A stretch of 64,000 bases of DNA, from contig CM025856.1 in NCBI GenBank assembly GCA_003952965.2, positions 18,433,218-18,497,217 of the forward strand, given 5' to 3'. The position numbers and the translations under genes were made by a program. Source of the stretch: Morella rubra. Its lineage: Eukaryota > Streptophyta > Magnoliopsida > Fagales > Myricaceae. Shown here piece after piece: positions 23,463 through 38,600 of the stretch. Under the pieces are notes generated by a model. It was not told the origin of the DNA. It searched no databases and saw only the letters and a program-made list of their open reading frames with translations. How positions within the stretch are numbered: position 1 is the first letter of the stretch; every line of letters starts with the position of its first letter.

Positions 23463-25571
23463 GTATCTAAATCAATATCATAGACTCTACATTGTTGCTC
23501 CAGTTCATGATATTGCCGTACTTTTTTTAAACAGCACAAAATAGGGTATGTGGATGTCTGATTTGTTTGCTGGGTCAAGAAGTAAATAGTAGGCTGATTG
23601 CTACAATGGCTAGCCAATGTGATAGAGTAACAAATCAAGCACTTAGCATGGCTGATCCAGACATCTCAGAAGTGCTTGACTGATGAAGATATCTGAAAAC
23701 ATTCTGTGTATTAGCAAGAAAGTAGTTCGAGTGAACTTGGTAAAAATCGTGCATTGTTGAGTCAAGAGCATATTAAAAATAAAAATAAAAATAAAGGAAC
23801 TTTGCATTTGTTTCAGCTTCTATTGTCTTTTTTTTCTTTTCTTTTTTTTTTTCAGGTCTATGTGGGAATGGTGGGAAAGGTGAACAGCAAAAAGACAAAT
23901 CCAATTTGAGAATAGTGCTCAATATATAGGTATATCCATATTTATTTTTTCCACGAAAATTATACCTTGATGCAGAAATATTTCAAGATGATACTTGTGA
24001 CAATTTTTGCGCTTCAAATTCCACTATATATTAGATACGACTAGTACATTTGCATATAAGAATCAGCTCAGTGCGCGGACTTAGAAAATATCAATTAATG
24101 TGTAAGAACTTTTGTTGAGGAGGAGGTTCAGGCATAAATTGCTCAAGTTTTGAGTGGATTGGAGCACATCTTTGCAATTTGGAAACTTTGAGTGATAGGT
24201 ATTTTATGATTTTTGTGAGTTTTAAGTAAAAATGTGTTTTGTTTAATTGTTGATTGTTTAATCCTTTGGGTGTCTAGAGTTTTATAAATCAAACTTTTGC
24301 TCTGATATCATTTTGGCCAAATCCTGCCATCCAGTCCAATCATGCAAGGCCTACAATTAGCCTTGCCTACAATTTATGCATGCTCTACGAATTTTTCATG
24401 ATGAGTTGTACAGTATTTGACAGTACTATTTGGTGTGCATCCCTGAAATGAGCCTAAACCACCGACTATATACCTAGAAAACTCTCTGAACTGAGAAGCA
24501 GAAGATAGTAAAGGCGGAGTATAGCTTTTGGAAAACAAAACCATAAGATCTGCTATGCGAGAACCCGCGATTGCTTCCCACTTAGGCAGCTTGGCATGGT
24601 TAAAGGTTTTACCAAGACATGTAGATAGCTGCTTTCACGACAGAAAAACAATTAATTTTGATGTCACATTTTTGGTGGATAATTTCTGAACTACATTCAG
24701 GTTTATCTGATAGAGATGCTCTTTAATTTACTACTAGAATTGGATGACTCAATGCAAAAAGAAATAAGACACAACATGCGAGTTCTATAATAGAGTCTAC
24801 ATCGTCCAATAATTAATATGTACATTATTAAATATTGTAGGATCTAAATATTGTATCTATTTATCTCGAATTAAACCATCTAAAGTGAGAGAGTTAAAAT
24901 GACCAAAATTGAAGAGCTAGGCAGCTAGCTACCAAACTTCTCTATTTCCATTCTTTTATGTGGCTGATGCTGAAGCATACCATTTATCTATGAAGAAGCA
25001 CAGGGCAGTAGAGTACATGCAAGGTACCTTCTCTACCTTGCTGGCGTTTCTAGTTGATCACTCATCCATTTCTGTCCGAGCTCCTAAAGTCAATATGAGA
25101 GGACATAGATGCAAGCAGTTAGACATCTCCCACTTCCTTTAATTAGGACTAGGCCTTTAAATGTTCAAGATTAGCACTATTTGCCAAATGTCCCCTCCAA
25201 ATATCACCACTGGTAAGGAACGGCCTTTATTTTGGATAAGAAAATAGGACTGAACCACCGATACAAACAAGCAATTACAGATGATTAAATAACTAGAATA
25301 TCACTGACTTTGATCAACCCGAAAATTTTCATGCTCATGCCTGTGTAGATACCACATGCTTTTTTTCTTGTTTGGTTTGTGAACAACTTCCTAAAACAAA
25401 GATACTACTTCCTAAAATAAAGACACAATAACTGACTGTAAAATATTAGTTAACAAATGCTAAACAGTCAACAACGACTATGACCAAGTCTTCAATAGCC
25501 TACATCTGTTTTTGCACATCTCTCATTTTGAAAATAATTATTAGGGGGCGCTATACTTTGGAAGACTATGG
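23463..25571. other. Gene-free stretch
   Basis: No recognisable exon, including no further PIG-U exons. A 60-codon frame at 24960-25142 matches nothing I know. T-rich runs occur at about 23829-23851. Confidence 0.4.
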
Positions 25572-25794
25572 TGGTGTTTGCTTCCGGAAAAATTGGGCAT
25601 CCAACATTTCGGGCATCCTAAAAAATTATAAAATAATATTTTTTTCCATCAAACAATTCTTTATCATTATAATATTCATTATAATCTTCTCTTTCTTCAC
25701 TTTTTCACCAACTCCTATAAAATATCTTTACTTTTTCACTAAACCTAATACCCCAAAATTTCCACAATCCCAACATTTCAACAAACAAACACCA
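25572..25794. mobile_element. MITE, family a, second copy
   Basis: TGGTGTTTGCTT at the left and ACAAACACCA at the right form the terminal inverted repeat. The interior contains CTTTTTCAC and CTTCACTTTTTCACC, the complement of the AAAAAGTGAAG seen in the copy at 564-747. It lies 0.8 kb upstream of the PP2C-kinase start codon. Confidence 0.6.
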
Positions 25795-26604
25795 CATATA
25801 ACTTTGTGCCATGCCCTATAGACCAGAATGTTAAGCTAAAGTGCAATAAAGAAACCATACACAATTTAACATATACTGACATTTTATCAGAACCAATGCA
25901 CACAATTAAGGCCATTCAAATCAAACAAGAACATTGAATACTCGAGAAAAACTACGTTTGCTGACTAACCGGACAGTTTCAAGTGTCATGTTTTGTTCCA
26001 TCAGAATGTATACAGCAAGATGCCAAGATGATGGGAGACTTTCATAATTTGAAGTCCTGTATTTCGTTACTGGTACTTACACTGAAAATAATATATAAAT
26101 ATATATATATATAGAGACATTGGTAAGTTATTATATATATATATATAAAGACATTGGTAAGTTTTTCTAAATATATATAGATGAGAACCGGAAAAGAAAA
26201 GAGGTTTGTATTTGTTGAAGATTTTTGTTTATCTTGCATGCTGGCGCTCCGTGTGGCCACATAGCTTCTATGCTTTTTTTTTTTTCTTTTTCCAAGTTCA
26301 CGTAGCTTCAATGCGAATGGAAAAGTGCATGGCTAAAGAATAGGTCGAAAAATCTGGACTAATATCATCGATAAATACAATAAATATTTTAAAACAAACC
26401 ATGCTGTTTTCTGGTCCTTTTTTTTTTCGTAAAAAAATAATGTTTCTGGTCGGTATTTGCTGTCATTAGCCACATAAATTCTAACGACTTCAGCATCAAT
26501 TTTCGGTTGAGTATTATCCGATTGTTAACAATTTGTAAGAAATTCCCTACCGTCGTCGCGCCAAGAAATCTGCGTTTCACATGTAACGGCAGCACGGCCA
26601 GCAC
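25795..26604. promoter_or_regulatory. Upstream region of the PP2C-kinase gene, with AT dinucleotide repeats
   Basis: It includes two (AT)n-rich tracts (about 26094-26114 and 26133-26149), each followed by AGACATTGGTAAGTT, a direct repeat of about 40 bp. A Pu/Py-rich strip at about 26274-26291 follows. A specific TATA box or start site cannot be assigned. It is called regulatory only because of its position. Confidence 0.35.
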
Positions 26605-29600
26605 ATGATTTTCCCGCGGATGCTTCAAGCATTCAAATTTCAGCTATTCCTCATAGCGTTTCTGGCATACGCGACGACGCGCTGTTACGGAGAATCTTCG
26701 ACGTGCTTGACGGTGTACAAGGAAGGCGGTGCTCCGGCGGTTTTTCAATCCCCAAAATGTCCCCGCTGGAAACTCTCGAATTACGGTTCCGATCCACGGA
26801 CCATAACCACTACCGCAGCGCGTTGCCAATCCGCGGTGCTTCAAGGCCGTCGGAAGTCGCAGGAGGATCGCACCCTCTGTGCCCTCGACATTCGGATTCC
26901 CTTCCCTGGTGCCACGCACACTCTCTCTGCTAGGGTTTTGTAAAAAATGTGATTTAATTGTATTTCGTATGATTTATTTAATTCCAGAAACGGATATCGT
27001 GACTTCAGAAATTTTTTGATGCTGAAGTAGGTATGCTAGGGGTTAAGGAGGTTATAGTCAGCATTGTGGCAATTTTTGATGGTCATAATGGTGCTGATGC
27101 CAGTGACATGGCTTCCAAGCTTCTATTGGAGTATTTTGTTTTGCATACATATTTCCTTCTGGATGCAACGTTTTCGAAGAAAGCCGATGGAAGATTTCTG
27201 GATAATAGAGACTACGATGTTGTTTTCCGAGTGCTTAATTGGGATGAAAGAACTACTAGGTTAGCATGATTCCGATCTTGGAAAGTGTTTTTGTGTATTA
27301 GTACTATCGTGTCAATATTATTATCATGTTGTGGAACATCCTCTACCTATCACGACTTTTGCAATTTGCATCTCAAACTATTAAACTCGACACTTCGCAC
27401 TCCAAACAACCAATATGTCACCATTAAAATCAATAAAAAAATTGTGACACGAGGCACAATCTTAATAATCAAATTGTAACATGGGGTGCAAAGTGTAAGT
27501 TTACTAGTAGTTTGGAGAGCAAAATGTCGAGTTTGGGTGTAAATTGCAAAAGCACTGTATTTAGAGGGAGCAAAAAATGTAGTAATTTCCCCTATCATGG
27601 TTTATTTTGTTTGCTTGATCCTTGGTGTATTATACTTTTACTAGTTTCGTTTGCATGATAGAGTACTTTAAGAGCAATCTAAGCAATATGCTGAACTGCA
27701 AATTTTAACATAAAACAATCTTATCTGAAAAACACTTGTGAAAAAAAAAATCATAGAAATGCATGGTGGACAGGTCTTTTGTACCATGCACCTGGATAGA
27801 AGGAGGTCCTGCATCATTCTATTTCAAAATTTGTAGGATTATTTTAAAAAAAAAGCATTTTCATTGTTTTGTAAACGATACTGTAGTTTTCGGAGTATCT
27901 ATGGAATGTGTTGGCCATGTGTGCACTCTGCTAATCATACGGCAGTTATTTTTTAAGCTACTTATCTGGTTCATTTTTTCCTTCCCCAAGTTAGTCTTTA
28001 ACCGTGAAACTTCTAATTTGTTACTTTGCTTTCATATTGCAAATGACCCTGCTTTTATATTTCTAATTGGGGGAACTTGTTGATTTGTATCCTTGATTGT
28101 GAATGCTTTTATAGGTTAAAGTATTCATGGCCAGTGGATTCTGATGATGCTCTTCACTTAGAAATTTTAAAGGAAGCGTTGCTGAGGGCAATCCATGATA
28201 TTGATGCCACTTTTTCCAAGGCAAGTTCAATTTTATGTTTCTTTGCTCATTTCAGGATGTCTGTGCTTCTGCTCTTAAGTTGACATTCAATCTGTTGAGC
28301 CATGAAGGAAGCATCTAGAATGAATCTTGATTCCGGTTCTACGGCCACAGTCATACTGATAGCAGATGGTCAAATTTTAGTTGCTAACCTTGGAGATTCA
28401 AAAGCTTTTCTGTGCTCCGAAAAATTCCAGTCTCCTACAGAGGCTAAAGGTTAGAATACTTTTGACTTGACTTATGCACATGTTCTTACCATAAGATGTT
28501 CGGAAGGTGGGGTGATGTTTGCAGATATTCTTGTCTGATTACTTGAATATACAATTTTCTCAAAAGGTAAAACTTTATGAAAGTGATAGTGCTCGTGGAT
28601 TGCAGCCACTGTAATAAGGTTATACAGGCAGAAACAACATGACAGTGCTATTTCACGTGTAAGAGATTATGAAAACTTCAAAGTGGCTTCGTCCAATGGT
28701 CTGGCAGTGTTTCACGTTAAGGAATTGACCAGAGATCATCATCCAGACAGAGATGATGAAAGGATTCGGGTGGAAACTGCTGGTGGCTATGTTCTTGAGT
28801 TGGGTGGTGTGGCCCGAGTAAATGGCCAGCTGGCTATTTCCCGAGCAATTGGCGATGTATACTTTAAAAGGTTAGGTTCTCAAACAGCAAAAAATATGCG
28901 GATTTGGAATCAGATTATTTGGACAGAAAGCTTTCTCTTGTTGTATGAGTATTTGCACTTTTTAATATTAATTTTTTGTTATTTGGCTAAAGCCTAATTG
29001 ATTCTTAAAACATTTCACGTGGTTTGTAAAATCAGTAACTAACATAGTTTTTGTTGATAATCCCAAAAAATAAAAATAAAAGGAAGAGAAAATAAATAGT
29101 GAACATAGCCTTTTGAGAGAGGGAACCGGCAACTGAAGCAGGAGGGCAAGTGGCTGATCTAGTAGCCACTGATGGGCTGGACTAGCACTCTGAAGATAGC
29201 CACTGATGGATGGAATTTTCTGTATGCTGTTGTTTTGCTCAGTGTTTTGTTGACCTGGGAATTTTTTCTGTTGATCAAGGTTTTTAGCTCCATCAAAAAT
29301 AATGAATGTCAAAAACGTTTTCCAAAATACATTTAGGTTGAAACACCTATATTAATCTGAAGCACATTTCATGTCTAAACAACTCAATTGAAGCCATTAT
29401 GACTTCCAAAAGAACTACCAATGAAGGCTTTTTAACTTCAATTTCTTTTGTTGTCTGTTATGCTCATTTGACTTTGCACAAAAAGCTATTTAGAGAAATT
29501 CTGATTTAGAAATGGTTGAACTATTACCAGGTACGGTGTTATATCTGCACCAGAGGTGACAGATTGGCAACCTCTGACTAAAAATGATAGCTATCTGGTG

Positions 29601-32600
29601 GCTGCATCTGATGGCGTTTTTGAGAAGTTGAGCCTGCAGGATGTTTGTGATTTATTGTGGGAAGTTCACAGTCGTGGTACCCCGAGATTAAAAGTTTCTC
29701 CTTCATGCTTGTATTCGTTAGCTGACTGCATAGTAAACACTGCCTTTGAAAAGGGAAGTCTGGATAATGTGGCAGCCATTGTGGTTCCCTTGGGATCTAC
29801 AGGTTTTTCTGAAGATTTTCTGAAGGAACGGGGAGTTGTAAAGGGGGACACAGATTTGATAGCAACAGAAGTGCAAAGGTTCAGTTATGAACCTGCAGGT
29901 GACTCTTCCTGCTTTTGAACCTTCTTATAGATGATAGATTGCATTCGCATGGACATAAGCATTTCAGTTTCTATGAGAACCACTGACACATCTTGAATGC
30001 AGAACTTCAGAAGTCTTTTTCCCTGGGAAAGCCATGGTCATTTTTGCAAAATTATAGCGTGGGGATTTTGCTGGGTCAGGGCTTTGAAAATGGTCAAGTG
30101 AGAGCCAACTTTGAGTGGGTTTAAAATTTCATACCTTTGTTCTTGAATTTTTATTGTTATGTACTTTGCTTCATTCAAGTTCATCATCAAATGAATTAGA
30201 GGTCGAAAATGGATGGTTTACCTCAGTTGATGTGGATTTTGGGTTTCCTAGAAGCGTATAAAATAGAAGGTAAACGAGATAACCACTGTCTTGATTTTTG
30301 TAATTTGTGTCTGTTATTGTAACTTCATGGATCTCAATTCGATTTTTTCCAGTTTGGTTCCACCAATTCCTGAGTCTTGTCTGTGTGAGTCACATGGGCA
30401 TGTGTTTTGGGCATGCCTGTCTTTTAGATGTGTTTGTGATCTTGAATCTTTTGCATTCATTTATGTGGGGACATGCCTTATCAAAAATCTGTGTGGTGGC
30501 TTGGTATTGACCAGTGTTAGTGTAATTGGGACCATGCCAAGAACTTATAATTGAATGATTACATAGTTTTCTAGTTGCATTGTTGTTTCGTTGCATATGC
30601 ACAGGAATTGTGATGATTGTTATCTGCTACGGTACTCATCATTACTTTTGTCACCCTGATTAGATGATGACATCAGCTCTGCTCTAGTGGATTTGAAGCA
30701 TGCTCATCCAGTTGTGGCCAAATTTGAAAGGTTATTGGTAAGTCTGTAAGTGTAGAATTTTTCGTTCTCTCTTTTAATTTCATATGTTGCTTTGTAAGGA
30801 AATGAATGAATTATTGTCGCCATTGTTGCTTGTATAACTTTGTAAACATGTAAAATAATCTGGGACAAATTCCTCATGTGTGATAATTGGTTTTAACTAA
30901 TGATTATGGCTTTGTTATCTATGGCCATTACTTTTGGAATCATATGACTCTGCATTTGGCAATTAACAGAGGCCCTTTAGTAATTTTTCTATCATCTAGT
31001 ATGGTTAATAAAATCTTATATGGTCAAAAAGGAAAAGGTCCCTCACATCAGCAAGATAACAATTTGGACAAACTAACAACTTATCTTTCTGTAAATTGTA
31101 CAATGCCTTGTATAAAGGGTTGAAATACATCTTGCGTAGTTAATTATTTTGATTCATTGTGTATGGCCATTTGGTTATTTTGTGTGGTTGATTGTTGCTG
31201 TTGAGCCAAGTAGAAGTTTCTGGAGGAATATTGTTCGAGTTCTTGCCATTGAGAGAAGATGATTGACTACCTAGTCAAGGTCATTAAAGTTTGTTGCTTA
31301 ATTGATGGAGAACAGTTCAAAGTACAAGTGTTGAGGTCATATGTTGAGATCATCAGTGAATAATGTGGCTTCCACTATCAGTACAGGGAAAGGTTTGAAT
31401 CAACCATAATGGGTGCATTTTTTCCTCTAGGTCAAAAGGAAACATGGCAATTTTGGCTGTTTTCATTTATATGAGAACCTTGATGAAGCCATGGAGTACC
31501 CATTGCAAGCTCTAAATGATGACCTGACTCAGGCTCTACCTGAGCCACTTGATCAACATTGTGGTAAGTAAAGATATCTTCTTTAATGAATGGTGTGTGC
31601 TTTTTGCGGCCTTATATAACCTAGACTCCTGTGGTCATGTGATTGCTTAAGTTGGATTGGAAGCCTGCCAAGTTACTCTACATCTTTTTTTTTTTTTTTC
31701 TAGATCAATATGTAAGTCTCCTATTTGAATTCCTCTCCCTCTGCTGCAATGTTATGATGCTAGCTAGATAGATTCACCCATTCATAATCTTAATGCAAAT
31801 ACTATACGGTGCTTCAATAATTTGGATTGTGATACTAATACACCTTTGTGTTTTATGCTTGTTAATAACATTTATCTAAGAGCTAATTTTTGTTGCTCTA
31901 ATGTTGATTTTAGGCGGACCTCTATATTCCTATAATGAGCAGAACATGTGCTTCAACCTTGGTATGACTGTTGAAGGAACTAAAGAGGAATGCATAAATC
32001 CTGAAGGCTTTGCTAGTTTCCTTGGTCTGCTTGAATCGATTCCTCTCCATGATACTAGTTCAGGTTATGGATGGTTTGAGTATGTAATGCCAGACTTGAG
32101 GTACATTTTCTTCAATTTATTTTTCTTCCTTTATAAACTTCAGCTGTATGAAGCCTATATATGTTTTTGTGAGATTTTAGTTTCCTTTCACATGATATTC
32201 ATACTTGTCACTAACAAAGAAAAAAAAAAAAAATTCCAAACTGATTAAATGTACAAATCTGCACGTGATGCACATCTGTTATGTGAATTGAAGTATAAAA
32301 TCATGCTATCACATTTTTGGTCATCACCATAATGTCTGTGAGGCACTTTGTGTGTTCTTGTGTGATGATTTTTTGTTTTGTTTTACTGTTAAGTTTATCT
32401 CATGGGGTATGTTATTGAACAATTGGCATCTGTGACACTTGATCTAGATGATCCCTATACTCGAACCAAATCATACAATAATAAGCTTGGAAAAGTAGTA
32501 GGTGCAAGAGCCTTTTGCCCACTCCGGGGGGAGGGGAGACCCTAATGATCTGAATGTATTCTTTCTGGGGCAAATGCAAATTGACTAATAAACCTCCGAA

Positions 32601-35600
32601 AAGGTGATAGTCTGAAAAATGTCGGCTGAAAAACAAACTAACAATAATAATAATATTTATAACAACACTAATAGTACTAGTAATAACAACAGAAATATTA
32701 ATAATGATAATGTGGGTTAAAGACTGCTAGTTTTTCACAGCAGGGACCTCACCAGTTTCAGTGAAAATAGGCGAAATAATATTACAATACAAAGACATTT
32801 TACATAAATGCAGTCACAAGGAAATAACCTTGTGCAGAGATGTACAAAATGAGTTATCTATCAAGCTTTTATTGCACCAATATTTGAGTGATATGTTGGT
32901 GGTATTATTCATGATGTGCTGAAATGAGGGCTGCCCAATGGTGATTGTGTGCTATTCTTGCTTACTAACGCATTACACGTTCAAGTAAGGTTAATATGGA
33001 CCAGTTATGGTCTGGTATGTTCACTGTATGCGAACCAACTTGATAGAAGATGATCACTTTTCTATTTATGCTTCTTTTCACTGTTTTGTGATTACATGCA
33101 TGTTATAGCCCTTCTTTATGTTCTTTGAGAAGAGACCTGTCGACACTGTCCTTTCGTGGTTGTTAGGTACACCCTGAAGAAGAGGTTTGCTCGTGGATCA
33201 TATGGTGAAGTATGGTTGGCTTTTCATTGGGATTGTTGGCATGGGACCAATGGTTCAAACTTTAACGGCAAAAACCATAATATCTCTTCTAGTTCTTTTC
33301 ATTTCGACTCAAATTATAGTTCATCTACTCATAACTGTCGGGCTGATTCTTCTGAGGAGAACTTGTTTATTTTGAAACGAATAATGGTAATAGTTCTTAT
33401 TAACTATAATTGAATCCTATCTTCTGCAGTTGGATTCTTGATGTCTATTCACTCCTCAACAGTTTTATCCTCAATGTTGTACATATAAAGATTATAGCAA
33501 GAATGACTATTTTCTTTCAATGAATAGGTAGAGAGAGGAGCCACTGTTTACTTAAGCGGTCTGCGGGAGAAGTACTTTGGTGAAGTTTTTTTAAATGCCT
33601 CTGAATGCCTTAGCAGTTTGGTCTCAGCTGGAATATCAAATAGTGTTGTTGAAGAATCAGGAGTGGGTTTATCTGATCGATTGGAAAGCAAGGAATCAAC
33701 GATCCATGAAAACACATGGAGTTTTGAAAATGTATTTCTCCAAAGAGCTACAAATGAAGAAGGCCTGAACCATATTGCAAGATATGTAGAGTCTTTTGAA
33801 TCTCGATCTAATGAAATCTGGCTTGTATTTCGCCATGAAGGTGTGTCCTTGTCGAAGCTTATGTATAGTGTGGAAGATGCAGATGATAATGCTGACAAGA
33901 TTGGAAAAGTAAAACATGTTCAGATGTTGCATCCCTCAAAATGGTGGCATTGGTTGAAGACTACAGAAGCAGGACAAGAGGAAATGCGCAATCTTATATG
34001 GCAGTTGGTATGTCTGCATAACAGGTTTCAGATTGTTATACTATCATGAGCTTTTTGGCTGCCTAGCCAAGTTGTATTTCTTTCCCTCTATCCACCCCCC
34101 CCCCCCCCCCCCCACCCCCGGCACCTTTTTTTTTTTTTTTCAATTATTGCTATTGTAGAAGTGTTTGCTTTGCTTGTGTTTGATAAGATTATCTATGCTA
34201 AGCTTATTTTTTCCTTTTTTTAATTCATTGAAGTATGTTTCAAAAGTTTGTCTTTGAATTAGGTATTCCAAATGTTTTCACTTTTTTTAGCGTCTTTTTT
34301 CTGTTGCACTGTTTAGTTGCCTAATGTTTATCTCTTCTTTGATGTGCTCAGTTGTTGGGAATCAAGTCCTGTCATGACCGCAACATCACCCACAGGGATA
34401 TCAAACCTGGTGAGGACATCATTGCCGTGTGTGTGTCTTGTCATAATATCACTTGAGAAATCAGTTGGCTACCAGTGATTGATTCAAGCTCCTTTGATCC
34501 ATCTTTTTTCGCCTGTTGGTCAATTTACGTCTTTATTCTCACCAATATTTGCCTGTTATTTGGTTACGGGAATAATTAACAGGAAACAAACTGACATCTT
34601 GTGGCATAATTATGCCATTTTGACAGTCTATCTGTTTGCAAGCATATCAAACATAAAAATATATATATATATATATATTTACACACACACGATATCTTAT
34701 AAAATGTGTGCTTAAATTTTTGGACTTGCTTCCATTCTATAATTGTCGTTCATGTCTATTGGAAGATTGCACTTTTGTGGCTCTATGCCTCCCGAACATA
34801 GACGCAAACCAATGTCAAATTTTTGGTTATTTGTTTTCCATAATTTTCTTTTATTATGAGGTTACATTACTTGATTGCGAGGATTAATATTTGGCTGAAT
34901 ATTCTAACATTACGCTTCTATATTTGAAAGAGAACATGGTCATATGCTTTGAAGATCAGGAGACAGGTAGATGCCTAAAAGGATGTCCAAATGGAGATAA
35001 GAATTTCACCACCAAAATGTAATGTATAGTGTTTAACTTGACATTTGATGTTTTGTTTAAATGTCATAAGCTTCTAGTCATTGATTATGATATGCATGCT
35101 TTTGATGAGCTTGTGTTTTTGTTTTTGAAAATTTGATTGGAGCTCTATTTCCTCTATTTTGCCTTTAATAGTTTTGCTTGGAATGTAGTCTTTTACAAGG
35201 TTTATTTTACAGCGAATCATAGTAGCACATAACCCAGAAATATGTATGTATGCAAGGATGGACCCATGTGTTCTATTAGTGGACAGCTTTATCATGTTTG
35301 TTAAGTATAAATTGCTGATGTCTTTTATCAGACTGAGCAAAAGTCTTAAAAAGAGACCTATCCCCCCTTTTTGTCTAAGCTTCTAGTCATTGATTATAAT
35401 ATACACGCTTTTGATGAGCTTCTGTTTTTGTTTTTTGAAAAATTGATTGGAGCTTTATTTCCTCTATTCTGCCTTTAATAGTTTTGCTTGGAAAGTAGTC
35501 TTTTACAAGGTTTATTTTACAGCAAGTCATAGTAGCACATAACCCAGAAATATGTATGTATGCAAGGATGGACCCATGTGTTCTATTGGTGAACAGCTTT

Positions 35601-38600
35601 ATCATGTTTGTTGAGCATAAATTGCTGATGTCTTATATCAGACTGAGCAAAAGTCTTAAAAAGAGACCTATCCCCCCCTTTTCCCCATTACCTCTCTCTT
35701 TGTTTTGTGCATTGAAGAAACTCATCACCTGTGCTAGAGCTTCCACTTGGCCTTGTAGAACCAAATTGTTAGTGTAATAGTTCCAATTCGGAGGTTTTCT
35801 TTCCCAATTAAAGTCCCATTTCTTTGCAATCTTCAATTGGAGGTGATTGTATACAGGGTTCTAACTTAAATTTGACCATTGGCTGGGATACTTCAATGGT
35901 GAAGGTTGTGTTAAATTCCCCATGGTGAAGAAGGGTTGTGTAGGCTAAGTTTCTTTTTGGACAGTATATAATACGTAAATGATTGTAAATGATTAGGAAG
36001 TTCTAATAATAACTACGACTAGTCCTTACGTATCCCAGTATTGTACTGTTATGTCTACACTATTTCCTAAAAAGACTAGTCATACTTACAAAAGGAGCTC
36101 TTTGGAATGAGTTATAATGCCATGTTCATGTGGTCCCTACCAATAGGGGACTTGGCACGTATAAAACGCCTTTACAACAAACTACGAATTGTGGGACTCA
36201 GTACAGTGGCTTCACAATCTGGGGATCACATTACCATTGTTTCCTCATTATCCCATCATGTTGTAATGTCTTGTATGTCAATGCTAACAAACCTGTGGTT
36301 TGCTGGTCAATGGATCCGTTGGTATAACAAATAGACCTACTTCCTAAAAAGGTTAGTTCCTGTTTTACACATTTTCTGAACCCAAATTACGTGGACTGGG
36401 TTGGTCCTCACACTATGCTTTTGCTGGTTTGACTGTTTTGTTTGGGCTCAATATGGAGAGTGGCTGGCTGGCTGTCACCAGAAAAGTACTTTACTTCTAA
36501 TCATTATTGGCTACAAATGTATGCTAATACTTCGTTTTTTAAGGTGCTTCTTTTCTCTCCCAGGTAGTGTTTTGTCTAAATTATGGTAATCCACGTTCTG
36601 TAGGAGTTAGTTTGCATTTGCTGTAGGGAGGTGGGGTCTGGGGAAGGGATGCGTTTATGTATTCTTTGTAATCGCCTTTGCCTGGTTATATGAGTTAGCA
36701 ATTATGATTGGGTAATGATATTTAATATGCTTGTAATGACATTTCCTATGTTGTAATTTAATTCAGTTGCCCACCCCACAAATCCTGTTTCTTTTTCTTC
36801 TTGGTCTGTTTTAAAGTGTTCTCTGTGTAGTATGTAGATCTATGTATTTAGAAGGAAAATGTTCTACGACGACCTTTCAAAACCTTTCGTGTCCAGTGGT
36901 GACGTTTTCGTCTGTGATTATTCTTAAGCTCTGGAACTTGTTGCATGCTGTTTTTATCTGTACTGGCATCCCCCTAATTTGTTTTCTATTATGTAGATGC
37001 ACAGTCCCTTCTTCCCCACTCCTACAGTTGGCCTTATTGTAATTAAAAAAATGAATCTTCAGGTTGTGGCTTTTGCCTTTATATACCTGTAAGGATTCCT
37101 TTCTGCAACAAAAAGAAATGAGTGGTAATTCAAAAAAGCAAGATTATTGTGCATCCTTGAAAATTTCCTTATGTGCTTGTCTGATGTATGATAATGTCAC
37201 TGGCACTGACTCTTTCCCTTTTTTCCCCCTTATCCTTGTTGCAATATGGATTTAATCCCTGTTTCTCCAATTGATTAGGCGCATTATTGACTTCGGTAGT
37301 GCAATAGATGACTTTACAGTAAAGCATCTTTATGGTTCTACTGGACCTTCTAGGTATCTCTGTTCTCTTGGAGGCTTTTTACTATTTCTGTCTCTATGTT
37401 TTATCATCTCAGTAAATGTTGTGATGCATATATTTAATTTTTGGGCTACTTCAGAGCTGAACAAACTTCAGAATACGCTCCACCTGAAGCTCTGCTTAAT
37501 GCAAGTTTCTACCACGCGCCAATAACCACAACTTTGAAGTATGTTAGTCTTGACTACAAGCAATGTAAAAATCAGCTTTCTTTGTCCATTTCAAGAATTT
37601 GTGACATTGTGTAACCTACTGCTGCATGCACATCTTCATTGGTCTGTATTTAATGTCATTTATATTGTCGGACTGATGGTCATCATTTCTTGCTTTATTT
37701 GACAGGTATGATATGTGGAGTGTTGGTGTTGTGATGTTAGAATTGATCTTAGGATCACCTAATGTTTTTCAGATTAGTGCTTTAACACAGGCTCTTTTAG
37801 ACCACCATCTCAAGGGTTGGAACAGAGACTTGAAAGAGCTTGCATATAGGTGAGTCTTCCTCTTGAGAAGATTTTAGGAATATTAAATAATCAAATTTTC
37901 TTGAGAAGAACTTTGAATAGCTCTCATTGATAGTATTGCATCTGTTCTGTCAGTATAATGTTCCATATTTGACGTTATGGTTAGGTGCTGGCCAGCATTA
38001 AATGTCACCACAGCTGTGTAGCTAATAGCATAGCTTACCGTATATAGGTTTACCATTTATAGCTTAGTAGATATTTGTACAGTTAATAGGTCTTTAATAG
38101 CCTTCATACACAGATCAATCTGTGTTTGTAACAGCAGATCTTTAAAAAAACAGATTGTACAGCCCTTCTATATAATGAAGCACTCTCAACATAGAGAGAC
38201 ATTCAGCCATTTTGACATGTTCACCCATTGTCCTGCATGAAAAATAAGTTTTGGTAGACTGCAAGTTCTGCTGTCGAGATGATGCTCTGATCTGCATGCG
38301 AGCTCTCTGGCAACTTGCAGTAATCAACGAGATTACTACATAGTAGCCTCACTTGATGATACTAAAATCAAATATGTCAGAATGCAAAGAAATGCTGAGG
38401 CACAATTGATAGCTTATTTTGTGATAAGCGTTGAGCAGAAAATGACAATTCATTTATATTGGGAGAAAATACACTTTTCACATAAGAATTACGATAGGTT
38501 TTGCACTTTGCACCCTAAACTACTATGTTTGAGACATTGCATCACAAACTACCCATCCTTAACACATTGCACCCTCTGTCTATGTTTTCCGTCAAATTAG

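Noticed and set aside
26042..26311. 89-codon minus-strand frame rich in Ile and Tyr
   Set aside because: Translation of an AT microsatellite.
34096..34138. Poly-C run as a functional structure (i-motif)
   Set aside because: A single homopolymer in an intron, length unreliable; no conservation evidence available.
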